Shown here piece by piece: positions 26,055-33,790 of a stretch of DNA of 64,000 nt. Each line of letters opens with the position of its first letter. Position 1 is the first letter of the stretch. Source of the stretch: CAVYXA01 sp963846775 (GTDB lineage: Bacteria > Verrucomicrobiota > Verrucomicrobiia > Chthoniobacterales > UBA10450); assembly GCA_963846775.1 (NCBI GenBank), contig CAWJXB010000006.1, positions 2,046,001-2,110,000 on the forward strand. Reading direction: 5' to 3'. The translations under genes and the position numbers were made by a program. Below the pieces are notes generated by a model. The model ran no database searches. It was given only the letters and a program-made list of their open reading frames with translations, and was not told the DNA's origin.

Positions 26055-27267
26055 ATCTCGCTCCTTCAGCCCGCGCCCATTGATCGGCCTGTAATATCGC
26101 ATCGAGATCGGGATGCGCAATGGTCGTGTGCCGATCCATCACCCGCTCAACCGTCTCCCTGATCTGCGGGAAACGCAGCTGTCGAGCTAAAAAAGCGGCC
26201 ACGGCGATCTCGTTCGCCGCGTTCATGACTGCGGGTAAAGTGCCGCCGGTCTCGCCGGCGCGTCGGCCCAGATTCAGAGCCGGAAAATCCTCGTAGCGCG
26301 GGGTAAAGAACTCCAGCTTCGACAGTTTGGAGAAATCGAGCGGCGGTAAGGTATTGGCAACCCGATCCGGCCACGTGACGGCGTATTGAATCGGGAAACA
26401 CATATCGGAATAACTCAATTGCGCGAGGGTGGAACCATCGACGAACTCGACCATCGAATGCACGATGCTCTGCGGATGAATCACGACTTCGACCCGCTTC
26501 ATTTCCACGCCGAAAAGCCAGTGCGCCTCGATCATCTCCAGTCCTTTGTTAAAAAGCGTGGCCGAATCGATGGTGATTTTCGGTCCCATGTTCCAAGTCG
26601 GATGCTTCAGCGCCTGATCGACCGTAACATCGGCAAGCTCGTTAGCCGGCGTCTCGCGGAACGGCCCCCCGGATGCCGTCAAAATAATCCGGCGGACGTC
26701 AGAAACGTCCAACGTCGAACTTTCTGCATTGGACGTGGGACGTTGAACTTTAAGCGCTGAGCGTTTGCCCTCCAAACATTGAAAAATCGCATTGTGCTCC
26801 GAATCGACAGGCAAGACCTGCACGCCCTTCTCGCGCGCTTCTCTCATCACGATCTCGCCGGCCATGACGAGAATTTCCTTGCTGGCAACGGCCAGATCTT
26901 TTCCCGCTTCGAGGGCCGCCAGCGCGGGGCGCAATCCGGCTGTGCCAACGATAGCCACGAGCACCATGTCCGCTTCCGTTAGGCATGCGATCTCGCGCAA
27001 CCCAGTTTCACCCACAAAGATCCGTGGTTGGTACTTCAGCGCACGCTGAAAGATATCGATCTTGCTTTCATCAACGAGGCAAACAAACGGCGGCTGCATT
27101 TCGTTCGCTGCCGCGGCCAGCTTGTCGGCGTTGCAATTCGCCGCCAGTCCGACAATCTCCATTCGCTCCGGAATATCGCGGGCCACTTTGAGCGCGCTTT
27201 GCCCGATCGAACCCGTCGCACCCAACACCACAACGCGCTTCCGCTTCCCGGAATGTTTCGTTGTCAT
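26032..27267 (-). CDS. dxr: 1-deoxy-D-xylulose-5-phosphate reductoisomerase
   Basis: The second step of the MEP isoprenoid pathway. The 411-residue protein has the NADPH loop VVVLGATGSIGQSALKV, the metal/substrate segments PVDSEHNAIFQCLEG and ILTASGGPFRETP, and HPTWNMGPKITIDSATLFNKGLEMIEA. Between FQCLEG and RRIILTASGG lies an extra stretch of about 24 residues (KRSALKVQRPTSNAESSTLD and a few more). It is encoded by GTCCAAC-type repeats, is absent from ordinary DXR in my knowledge, and appears to be an in-frame insertion. The C-terminus runs into a 10-bp repeat. Both changes avoid the catalytic motifs. Confidence 0.95.
   Translation of the reverse strand: MTTKHSGKRKRVVVLGATGSIGQSALKVARDIPERMEIVGLAANCNADKLAAAANEMQPPFVCLVDESKIDIFQRALKYQPRIFVGETGLREIACLTEADMVLVAIVGTAGLRPALAALEAGKDLAVASKEILVMAGEIVMREAREKGVQVLPVDSEHNAIFQCLEGKRSALKVQRPTSNAESSTLDVSDVRRIILTASGGPFRETPANELADVTVDQALKHPTWNMGPKITIDSATLFNKGLEMIEAHWLFGVEMKRVEVVIHPQSIVHSMVEFVDGSTLAQLSYSDMCFPIQYAVTWPDRVANTLPPLDFSKLSKLEFFTPRYEDFPALNLGRRAGETGGTLPAVMNAANEIAVAAFLARQLRFPQIRETVERVMDRHTTIAHPDLDAILQADQWARAEGARFVESLHR
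26692..26763 (-). repeat. GTCCAAC-type repeat inserted in frame in dxr
   Basis: The stretch holds ACGTCCAACGTCGAAC and TTGGACGTGGGACGTTGAAC, which are inverted copies built from the same 7-base unit. It adds about 24 codons between two conserved DXR motifs without a stop. The same unit is found at 15823-15860 and 33045-33101. Confidence 0.7.
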
Positions 27268-27271
27268 CTCT

Positions 27272-27705
27272 TAACCACGAATGAACACGAATGGACACGA
27301 ATTCATAAGACAATGCGTTCCCACTCGAACTTTGGGTGTTTAAAATTGAGAATCACTCCTACACGCAAGTGCGTGATTCGCAGATAATTCAACATCAAGC
27401 CCCGCTCGTGATCACTAATCCGGTCAATCACCTTTGTGTCCACGACAACAGAATCGAAAGCAATCAAGTCCGGGACAAAGAGGCCAACTTTCTGGCTCTT
27501 GTAAAGAACATCAAATGCAGGTTGCTGCCGGAAAGGAATTTTTCGTAGTCCAAACTCCACGACCAGCGCATTTTCATACGGCTTCTCAACTATTCCATGC
27601 CCAAGCGTGTTCAGAACCTCGATTGCGCAGCCGACAATTTGAAAAACTTCGTTTCTGGACAGCAGCTTTTCATTATTCGTGTCCATTCGTGTCCATTCGT
27701 GGTTA
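27272..27705. mobile_element. GxxExxY cassette bounded by 31-bp inverted repeats
   Basis: Left end 27272-27302 and right end 27675-27705 are inverted copies of each other with one mismatch. Each end is about three tandem copies of a 10-base unit, CACGAATGGA, preceded by TAAC. Between them lies exactly one gene, whose stop codon begins at the left repeat and whose start codon lies inside the right repeat. The outer borders are 4 bases from the dxr start and 1 base from the cdsA stop. The cassette therefore interrupts the widespread cdsA-dxr order without damaging either gene. No transposase is present, so mobility, if any, would depend on the encoded protein or an outside enzyme. Confidence 0.65.
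27303..27686 (-). CDS. GxxExxY protein (PD-(D/E)XK nuclease-like)
   Basis: The 127-residue protein shows the family pattern: VFQIVGCAIEVLNTLGHGIVEKPYENALVVEF (with the G-x-x-E-x-x-Y motif as GIVEKPYENAL), the Asp/Lys core VPDLIAFDSVVVDTKVID, and the C-terminal ITHLRVGVILNFKHPKFEWERI. GxxExxY proteins belong to the PD-(D/E)XK nuclease superfamily; their cell role is not established. The start ATG at 27686 lies inside the flanking repeat, which encodes the first residues MDTN. The gene is enclosed by inverted repeats. Confidence 0.85.
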   Translation of the reverse strand: MDTNNEKLLSRNEVFQIVGCAIEVLNTLGHGIVEKPYENALVVEFGLRKIPFRQQPAFDVLYKSQKVGLFVPDLIAFDSVVVDTKVIDRISDHERGLMLNYLRITHLRVGVILNFKHPKFEWERIVL

Positions 27706-27706
27706 G

Positions 27707-28621
27707 TCAGGGCACGCGAATGACGAGGCGCATGTAGAAAAACAACAGCGGCGCAGTAAAGAGCAGACTGTCGATCAAATCGAGTGCACCGCCGATGCCG
27801 GGTAAGAGATTGCCTGAATCCTTCACGCCGGTGCTGCGCTTAATGAGCGATTCTGCCAAGTCTCCGATGACCGCCGCAAATCCGAGGAGCAAGCCGAGAA
27901 TCGTGGCGTGCGTCCAGGTCAGCACCGACAAATGCCCAGGCATCAGCTTGAACAACCCCAAACTGCAAAGCAGCGCCAAACCGAGCGCGCCGAAAAATCC
28001 TTCCCAGGTTTTTTTGGCGCTAATGTGGGGACTCATCTGATGCCGGCCAATGAGACTCCCGGTCAGGTACGCGCCCATGTCGCTGAATTTCGTGACCGCG
28101 ATCAGATAGAGACAGTAAAATTGCCCGGTCACCATGCCGGTGCTCGACCGCGGCGTGAGATAAACAATTTTGGTCACGAAATTGAAAAGCCAGAGCACGT
28201 AGAGCAGCCCGAACAAAGTGTAAGCCATCGTCTTCAGCGGCTCATCATGGCGCAACCGGGCGAACATTTGCCGCGTAAACATCGTCAACAAGAAAAAAAC
28301 CAATACCGAAGTCTCGAAATCGTACGAGCCGACCGGTCCCAATTGGGCGAAATAGTAAAAGCTACCGGCCAACATGACCGCTCCGCAGAGCATTGCCGTG
28401 AACTTGAAATTCGGCAGATGATCGTGATCGAGCATTCGGTAAAATTCCCACAGCGCGATCAAGCCAAACCCGCTGATTAGTAGCCAGAAGAAAACCTCGT
28501 ATCCGGAAAACGCGATCGCCAGCGCAATCGACCAGAGGGTGATCGTGCTGACGAACCGCAAAATGAAACCGGAACGCCGACGCGAAACTTTGGACGCGGC
28601 GTTCTCGAAAGTCACAGGCAT
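27707..28621 (-). CDS. cdsA: Phosphatidate cytidylyltransferase
   Basis: CdsA makes CDP-diacylglycerol, the precursor of all phospholipids, in the inner membrane. The 304-residue protein has about seven hydrophobic spans, KFSDMGAYLTGSLIGRH, SAKKTWEGFFGALG and the C-terminal signature VGDLAESLIKRSTGVKDSGNLLPGIGGALDLIDSLL. The expected upstream partner uppS is absent; a DUF885 gene lies there instead. The stop codon is one base from the right repeat of the GxxExxY cassette. Confidence 0.94.
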   Translation of the reverse strand: MPVTFENAASKVSRRRSGFILRFVSTITLWSIALAIAFSGYEVFFWLLISGFGLIALWEFYRMLDHDHLPNFKFTAMLCGAVMLAGSFYYFAQLGPVGSYDFETSVLVFFLLTMFTRQMFARLRHDEPLKTMAYTLFGLLYVLWLFNFVTKIVYLTPRSSTGMVTGQFYCLYLIAVTKFSDMGAYLTGSLIGRHQMSPHISAKKTWEGFFGALGLALLCSLGLFKLMPGHLSVLTWTHATILGLLLGFAAVIGDLAESLIKRSTGVKDSGNLLPGIGGALDLIDSLLFTAPLLFFYMRLVIRVP

Positions 28622-28866
28622 GGATTTCCATCATCCCGAAGGTTGCCGCCGTACGCAAGGAGAACACGCAGATCGGGGGAGGCCAGATTAGATTAGCGGA
28701 TTGTCCGTCGGACCGAGATAACCCTCCCCGCAATCCTCTTCCTATGAGGGAGAGGCGAAGGGCCAGGTGGGCTGGCTTTGGTTGCGAGCACTGCCGGCGC
28801 GGTGACGCCTCGCGTGCTGAAGCCAACTCGGGCTCGAAACTTTCGACGTCCTCCCCAAAATGAATC
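28622..28866. other. Gap between the second DUF885 gene and cdsA
   Basis: No gene is supported. It carries a repeat-like GAGGGAGAGGCGAAGGGCCA tract near 28746-28765, of a type seen between genes in many verrucomicrobial and planctomycetal genomes. It may hold the cdsA promoter. Confidence 0.4.
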
Positions 28867-30558
28867 TTATTCGCGAATGCCCAAATACTCCCACTCCTGC
28901 AACGCGATCGGAACGTTGCCGTTCTTCCAGAGAAAATCATGGAACGCATGCAGGTTGAACTTTTCTCCCTGTTGCATGCGGGCGTCGGCCAGGAACTTCA
29001 GGATTTGGAGTTTGCCGATCTGATAGGTAATGGCCTGGCCCGGCGCGGTGGAAAACGCGATGGATTCCTGGCGCGCGGTTTGTTCGTCCATTGGGACTTT
29101 CTCCTGCAAATATTTTGCGGCTTGTTCGAGCGTGAATTGGCCGAGCGCGAGTTTCACATCCACTTCCACGCGGAGCGCGCGGAGCCGCATGAAATTATAA
29201 ATGATTTCGCGCGTGTGCGGGCTGTCGTCGAACAGACCGGCTTGCAACATCATTTCTTCGGCGTAAAAGCCGATTCCTTCGTTCGCGCCCGAATCGTAAT
29301 AATGACGCCGGATCGGGTCCTCGTGCTTCCACGAGAGACAAAGTTGGAAGTAATGGCCCGGGATTCCTTCGTGCACGGTGATCGGGCGCGGATCCATCGC
29401 CGTCGCCCGCCAGAAGTAACCGAGATTTTCCGACGGCTCGGGGACATAACGAATGCAGTTTTCGTTTAATCGCGATGGCGAAGTGAAATCGTCCATCTCG
29501 GCAAACCCGAGCGCGCGCAAATATTCCGGCGTCGATCGCAATGTGTAATGCTGCATCCAATCGGGCACGCTTAGAATCCCGTGCTCCGCCAGAAATTTCC
29601 GGATCGACATTTCCTTGGCCTGCGCGTGGGCAATCCAATTATCGATGTTATCGGCGATCTTCAGCGGCGGAACATCCTGGTTCCGATTTTTCTCGTAACC
29701 TTCGAACGCGACAGCACGATTCCATTCTTGCCGGCCCATCGCGAGAAGTTCCTCGGGCGTGAACGGCATCAGTGCGACGTTTTTGAGAAAGAACCCATAG
29801 GCATCGCGGCCGAGCGCGGTTTGTTGTGGCAACGAGGGCAATCTTTTCTGTAAATCGTTGCGGAACTTCTCCAACGCGTCGGCGGCGCGTTCAACAGCGC
29901 TGGTCAGTTCGGGTTCCGCGAGCGTTGTCGATCCTAAGAGCGCGGTCGCCATTTTGCGCAGGCGCTCACGAATTCCATCCAGCGCTTGAATCGTGACGCT
30001 CGCGAATGGCGCCGGTGGTTTATCGAGATTTTTCGCGGCTTGCTCCAGAATCGACGGAATATTTCCGATCCGCGTGAGGATCTCCCGGCTGCGCGCTTCA
30101 TCGTATGGCGCCGGCACGGTGAGCGCCTCTGCGAGCGCCGTGAGCGTCTGCTCGACATAAAACGTCGGATCGCGTTTCCAGCGCGGATTTATGTCAAGTT
30201 CCCACCGCACCCGCGCGAGGGCCGAGCCGATTAATTTGTAATCGACTTGCTTGGCAATTGGCCATCCAGAATCAGCGCGTGTCCACGTGGCCGAGTCGAG
30301 CTGCTTTGGTTTTCGTTGCGGCTTCAACCTCGCTTCAAACTGCCCGAGATCTTTCCGACGCTTATCGACACTGGCGCGCGACCAATCGCGCATCCCGCCT
30401 GGACGTTCCATGCGGTTGACATCATCTCCTGTGAACGGCCCATATTTGGCGCGCCACGACCAAAAATCATCCGCCAGTTTGTCGAGCGATTCGGTCGCCG
30501 AAACGACGGATGCTAGGAACGTGGCCAGAACAAAAACGCTGAGACCAAGAGCCCGCTT
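28867..30558 (-). CDS. DUF885 secreted metallopeptidase-like protein (copy 2)
   Basis: About 563 residues with a signal peptide (KRALGLSVFVLATFLASVVSA). The zinc-site motif reads ITVHEGIPGHYFQLCLSWKH and the downstream motif GANEGIGFYAEEMMLQAGLF. The N-terminal half (PFTGDDVNRMERPGGMRDWS) differs clearly from copy 1, so this is a separate subfamily rather than a recent duplicate. GTG 30558 is preferred because it begins the signal peptide; an in-frame TTG at 30600 is the alternative, and the ribosome site is poor for both. It probably acts on peptides in the periplasm. Confidence 0.82.
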   Translation of the reverse strand, partial: KRALGLSVFVLATFLASVVSATESLDKLADDFWSWRAKYGPFTGDDVNRMERPGGMRDWSRASVDKRRKDLGQFEARLKPQRKPKQLDSATWTRADSGWPIAKQVDYKLIGSALARVRWELDINPRWKRDPTFYVEQTLTALAEALTVPAPYDEARSREILTRIGNIPSILEQAAKNLDKPPAPFASVTIQALDGIRERLRKMATALLGSTTLAEPELTSAVERAADALEKFRNDLQKRLPSLPQQTALGRDAYGFFLKNVALMPFTPEELLAMGRQEWNRAVAFEGYEKNRNQDVPPLKIADNIDNWIAHAQAKEMSIRKFLAEHGILSVPDWMQHYTLRSTPEYLRALGFAEMDDFTSPSRLNENCIRYVPEPSENLGYFWRATAMDPRPITVHEGIPGHYFQLCLSWKHEDPIRRHYYDSGANEGIGFYAEEMMLQAGLFDDSPHTREIIYNFMRLRALRVEVDVKLALGQFTLEQAAKYLQEKVPMDEQTARQESIAFSTAPGQAITYQIGKLQILKFLADARMQQGEKFNLHAFHDFLWKNGNVPIALQEWEYLGIRE

Positions 30559-30627
30559 CACGTCGCGAGTTTTAGCTGGCGACGCGAAGGCGAAAAGCAA
30601 AATATCGCAGCCCGAACGAGCGGCGCT

Positions 30628-31680
30628 TCATGGAGAAGGCGGCGCGTCCAATCGCAGATCGGTCGATTCAATCGGGATCGCATACTTGCCCCCAAGATAC
30701 TCAATGGTCACGGTCTCCTCATCGCGCGAAACAATCGGCAACCGCATCCCGCGCTGGAGGACCGTTTCGCCGTACGGAACTCTGATTTTTGTTTGGCGCA
30801 GAATCGTCACGATGCGTTGCGGTGTAGCCGTTGGAGTTGGCGTGCCGGCGGCAGACGAGAATGGCGCCGCAACGGATGCTGGCTCCCCTGCGGTGACGCG
30901 CTCGATTTTCATCACCGGATGAATTTCCCAAGCCGTCGCACGCCACGGATTGTGATAGCGGTTCCGCGCGATGGAGCTGATCAACATGCCCACGTCCGTC
31001 GCGCTGTTATGCTCGTCATCCCATAACAAATGGCCCGTGAGCCGGATTTTTTGTGCGGCGTGACCGGTCGATTCGTAGGTCACGTCAGGCCGCCGAAAAA
31101 ACGCAGCCAGCTCCTGAATCCGAACGCCCGCGCGGAAAAGATCGTTTTGGGTGCGCGGGGTAATTTCACAAATGATCGGCGTCGGATCACCCGGTTGCGG
31201 CGGATGATCCAGTGGTTTGTTGAAAATCTCCAAATGCCAATCGTGGAAGTCGGTGGCGCTGCAATTGGTCGATTCGGGCGGCCCGGCGTAGGCGAGAACG
31301 AGATAGCCGGTGAGCGAGACGATCTGCTTTTCGAGTGCATCAATCTGCTCTTTCTCCTCCTCGGTTACGTTTCTTCTACGCTTGCCGCTGGTCTCGGCAT
31401 TAGACGCCGCGACGTGACGCATGAATTCTGACCACTCCATCGCCAAGGCTTTCACGCCCTTTAGCTCGATCGCCGACCTATTCTTCAATTGATTGCGCTC
31501 GACCATATCCGGAGCCCGGGCCGTTCCGCCTAACCGATCGACACAGTTCCATGTGCTTAGATCGATCTCCAAGAGATCGCGGTCTTCGGAAATCGGCCTG
31601 GTCGCGCCGAGCACTGGCGTATCTAACTCGAGCAGTCCGCACAGAACAATGAACAGGGGAATGCCGCTTGGCAGAGTCAC
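30628..31680 (-). CDS. Exported protein of unknown function
   Basis: The 350-residue product begins with a signal-type helix (PSGIPLFIVLCGLLEL). Recognisable features are LVLAYAGPPESTNCSATDFHDWHLEIF, VTYESTGHAAQKIRLTGHLLWDDEHN, and NPWRATAWEIHPVMKIE, a His/Trp-rich block with Cys residues nearby. A low-complexity Pro/Thr/Ala linker (SSAAGTPTPTATP) then joins a short C-terminal module (ILRQTKIRVPYGETVLQRGM to GGKYAIPIESTDL) resembling an SH3-like fold. I do not recognise the main domain. It precedes DUF885 copy 2 on the same strand and may share its transcript. Confidence 0.65.
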   Translation of the reverse strand: MTLPSGIPLFIVLCGLLELDTPVLGATRPISEDRDLLEIDLSTWNCVDRLGGTARAPDMVERNQLKNRSAIELKGVKALAMEWSEFMRHVAASNAETSGKRRRNVTEEEKEQIDALEKQIVSLTGYLVLAYAGPPESTNCSATDFHDWHLEIFNKPLDHPPQPGDPTPIICEITPRTQNDLFRAGVRIQELAAFFRRPDVTYESTGHAAQKIRLTGHLLWDDEHNSATDVGMLISSIARNRYHNPWRATAWEIHPVMKIERVTAGEPASVAAPFSSAAGTPTPTATPQRIVTILRQTKIRVPYGETVLQRGMRLPIVSRDEETVTIEYLGGKYAIPIESTDLRLDAPPSP

Positions 31681-31754
31681 AATACGCTGAGCGAGTTCGT
31701 CAAAACGGCGAGATCATGGGGAAAATCCTGCGCAACCTGATTTGTCATCGCTGC

Positions 31755-32510
31755 TCAGCCCGTATAAAACCCGCCGTTCACGTTGAGCACGTGTCCCGTG
31801 ATGTAACTCGCCATCGGCGAAGCGAGGAATAGTGCGGCGTCGACAATCTCTTTTACATCGCCCAAACGGCCGAGCGGGATTTGTTTGATGAAATTCTGAG
31901 TCACCTCGTCGGGCATGCCTTTGCTCATTCCGATATCGATGAAACCCGGCGCGATCGCGTTTACGGTGATGTTCTGACGCGCAAATTCGCGCGCGGAAAC
32001 TTTTGTGAACGCGATGATTGCTGCTTTGCTCGATGAATAGTTCGCCTGTCCGAACAACCCCATCTGCCCGCTGACGGACGACAAATTCACGATCCGCCCA
32101 CCGTTGCGCAGGACGGCCGCTGCTTTCTGGGTGACGTTGAATGTGCCGACGAGATTCACCCGGATTACGCTCTCGAATTGTTCCAGCGACATCTTCTTGA
32201 TCGTGCGGTCGGCGATGATCCCGGAGTTGTTAACCAGCATGTCCAGGCCGCCGCATTCATCCGCGATCTGTTTCATCATCGTCTCGACCTCGCCGGGCTG
32301 GGTGACGTCGCATTGGATCACGATTGGTTTCTCCAATTCGCGCGCTACGTTTTCGGCGTCCGACTTGTTCCGTCCCTGCGCGTCGGCCACATAATTAACG
32401 ATGCATTGCGCGCCATGCTTCCCAAACGCCTTGATCATCTCCGCGCCAATCCCGCGCGAACTGCCGGTGACGAGCGCAACTTTGCCGGTGAAATCGAGTG
32501 AATCAGACAT
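31755..32510 (-). CDS. Short-chain dehydrogenase, FabG-like 3-oxoacyl-ACP reductase
   Basis: The 251-residue SDR has the cofactor loop VALVTGSSRGIGAEM, NNSG (LVNNSGII), and the catalytic Ser-Tyr-Lys set as NLSSVSGQ and YSSSKAA. The C-terminus ITGHVLNVNGGFYTG is typical of FabG. It would reduce 3-oxoacyl thioesters with NADPH in fatty-acid or polyester metabolism. No other fab gene is adjacent, so a dedicated FabG role is not proven. A 10-bp tandem repeat lies immediately upstream of its start. Confidence 0.88.
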   Translation of the reverse strand: MSDSLDFTGKVALVTGSSRGIGAEMIKAFGKHGAQCIVNYVADAQGRNKSDAENVARELEKPIVIQCDVTQPGEVETMMKQIADECGGLDMLVNNSGIIADRTIKKMSLEQFESVIRVNLVGTFNVTQKAAAVLRNGGRIVNLSSVSGQMGLFGQANYSSSKAAIIAFTKVSAREFARQNITVNAIAPGFIDIGMSKGMPDEVTQNFIKQIPLGRLGDVKEIVDAALFLASPMASYITGHVLNVNGGFYTG

Positions 32511-32512
32511 TT

Positions 32513-32548
32513 GACGATTTAACGATTTAACGATTTAACGATTCAACG
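32513..32548. repeat. 10-bp tandem repeat (GATTTAACGA) between divergent genes
   Basis: Three and a half copies of GATTTAACGA lie between the FabG-like gene and the B12/GTPase gene, leaving very little other sequence for two promoters. The same unit is found at 26020-26054 and 61873-61899. Confidence 0.8.
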
Positions 32549-32561
32549 CTAGAATTTTTCA

Positions 32562-33713
32562 ATGGCTTCACCGATCCGCATTCTTACCGCTGTCCCAATT
32601 TGCGATGGGCATGACAGCGCCATCAACACGATCAATCTCGAACTGATCCGGCACGGGGTTGAAGTGATTTATCTCGGATACCATCGGTCGGTCGGCGATA
32701 TCGTCCGCGCGGCCATTCAGGAGGACGTGCGAGCGATTGGCATTTCGAGTTACAACGGCGGGCACATCGAATTTTTTGCGGCGATTGTCGATCTTCTTCG
32801 AAAACGCGGCGCGGCCGATATCAACGTCTTCGGCGGCGGCGGCGGGACGATCACCCGTGACGACGCTGCGATCATGAAGCGGAAAGGCGTGGACGAAATT
32901 TTCTTCGCCGGCACATCGCTTGGCGAGATGGTGAAATTTGTGCACCGGCGGTATGGTAAACCACGGGGCAGACGAGCGCGGGCGAAAACGCCGGATCAAC
33001 TGTTGGCGCACAAGCTGACGGAGATTGAGGAAGCTTATGCCAAAAGAAAACGTCCAACGTCCAACGCCGCCCAACGCCCAACGCCCAAGTCAGACAAAGA
33101 ACATCGAACATCTGTTATCGGCTTTACCGGCCCGGGAGGCGCGGGAAAAACAACTTTGATCGATGAATTGGTGCTGCGATTTCTGAATACCGACAAGGGA
33201 TCGCGGGTCGCGATTTTGTCGCACGACCCGAGCGTGATCGGGGCAGGCGCGCTCTTGGGAGATCGCGCGACCATGATCAATTCACAGAGCGATCGCGTGT
33301 TCATGCGGAGCATGGCCACGCGCGGACAGGCTGGCGGCCTTTCGCCCGCAACGCGGGATTGCCTCGTCTTGCTCGGGCGAGCAGGCTTCGATTACGTGCT
33401 CATTGAAACGGTCGGCACCGGGCAGGAGGCGATGCCGTTTCGGAAAAAGGGAATTGTCGATCTTACGGTGCTGGTAATGAATCCCGATTACGGCAGCCGG
33501 TTGCAATTGCAAAAAATTGCCATGCTCGACCTGGCTGACATCGTTGTCGTCAACAAGAGCGACCTCCAGCGTGCCCGGACTGCGCATACGGAAATCGAGC
33601 AACGGCTGGAACAAAACCGCCGCGGCCAGCAGCTGATCGACACCGTGGCAAAACGTCATCGCGACCCTGGCGTAGATCGATTGTTTGGTTTAATCTCGCG
33701 AAGCGAGTTGTAG
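32562..33713 (+). CDS. Cobalamin-binding / MeaB-type GTPase subunit of a split IcmF
   Basis: The 383-residue protein has an N-terminal B12-binding domain (CDGHDSAINTINLELIRHG, ISSYNGGHIEFF, NVFGGGGGTIT) and a C-terminal MeaB/ArgK-like G domain (GFTGPGGAGKTTLIDEL near residue 187, FDYVLIETVGTGQEA, VVVNKSDL). This is the N-terminal half of the fused isobutyryl-CoA mutase IcmF. The next gene encodes the substrate-binding mutase half, so the enzyme is split. The linker contains KRKRPTSNAAQRPTPKSDKE, encoded by GTCCAAC-type repeats. The stop codon TAG is part of a border hairpin element. Confidence 0.88.
   Translation: MASPIRILTAVPICDGHDSAINTINLELIRHGVEVIYLGYHRSVGDIVRAAIQEDVRAIGISSYNGGHIEFFAAIVDLLRKRGAADINVFGGGGGTITRDDAAIMKRKGVDEIFFAGTSLGEMVKFVHRRYGKPRGRRARAKTPDQLLAHKLTEIEEAYAKRKRPTSNAAQRPTPKSDKEHRTSVIGFTGPGGAGKTTLIDELVLRFLNTDKGSRVAILSHDPSVIGAGALLGDRATMINSQSDRVFMRSMATRGQAGGLSPATRDCLVLLGRAGFDYVLIETVGTGQEAMPFRKKGIVDLTVLVMNPDYGSRLQLQKIAMLDLADIVVVNKSDLQRARTAHTEIEQRLEQNRRGQQLIDTVAKRHRDPGVDRLFGLISRSEL
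33045..33101 (+). repeat. CGTCCAA/CGCCCAA tandem repeat inside the B12-GTPase gene
   Basis: Five copies of a 7-base unit (CGTCCAA, CGTCCAA, then CGCCCAA forms) encode a linker exactly between the cobalamin domain and the G domain. It is in frame and of the same family as the insertion in dxr. Confidence 0.7.
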
Positions 33714-33772
33714 CGGCGTTTGTGTCAAACGCCCGGGCGTGGGACAGGCGCTTGGCACCAGCGCCTCTACAA
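33708..33772. repeat. TTGTAG...CTACAA border element
   Basis: The 65-bp segment starts TTGTAGCGGCG and ends GCGCCTCTACAA, so its ends are inverted copies, with a GC-rich interior (CGCCCGGGCG). It supplies the TAG stop codon of the upstream gene and ends 18 bases before the start of the mutase gene. Confidence 0.65.
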
Positions 33773-33790
33773 CCAAACAAACGAACAGCT

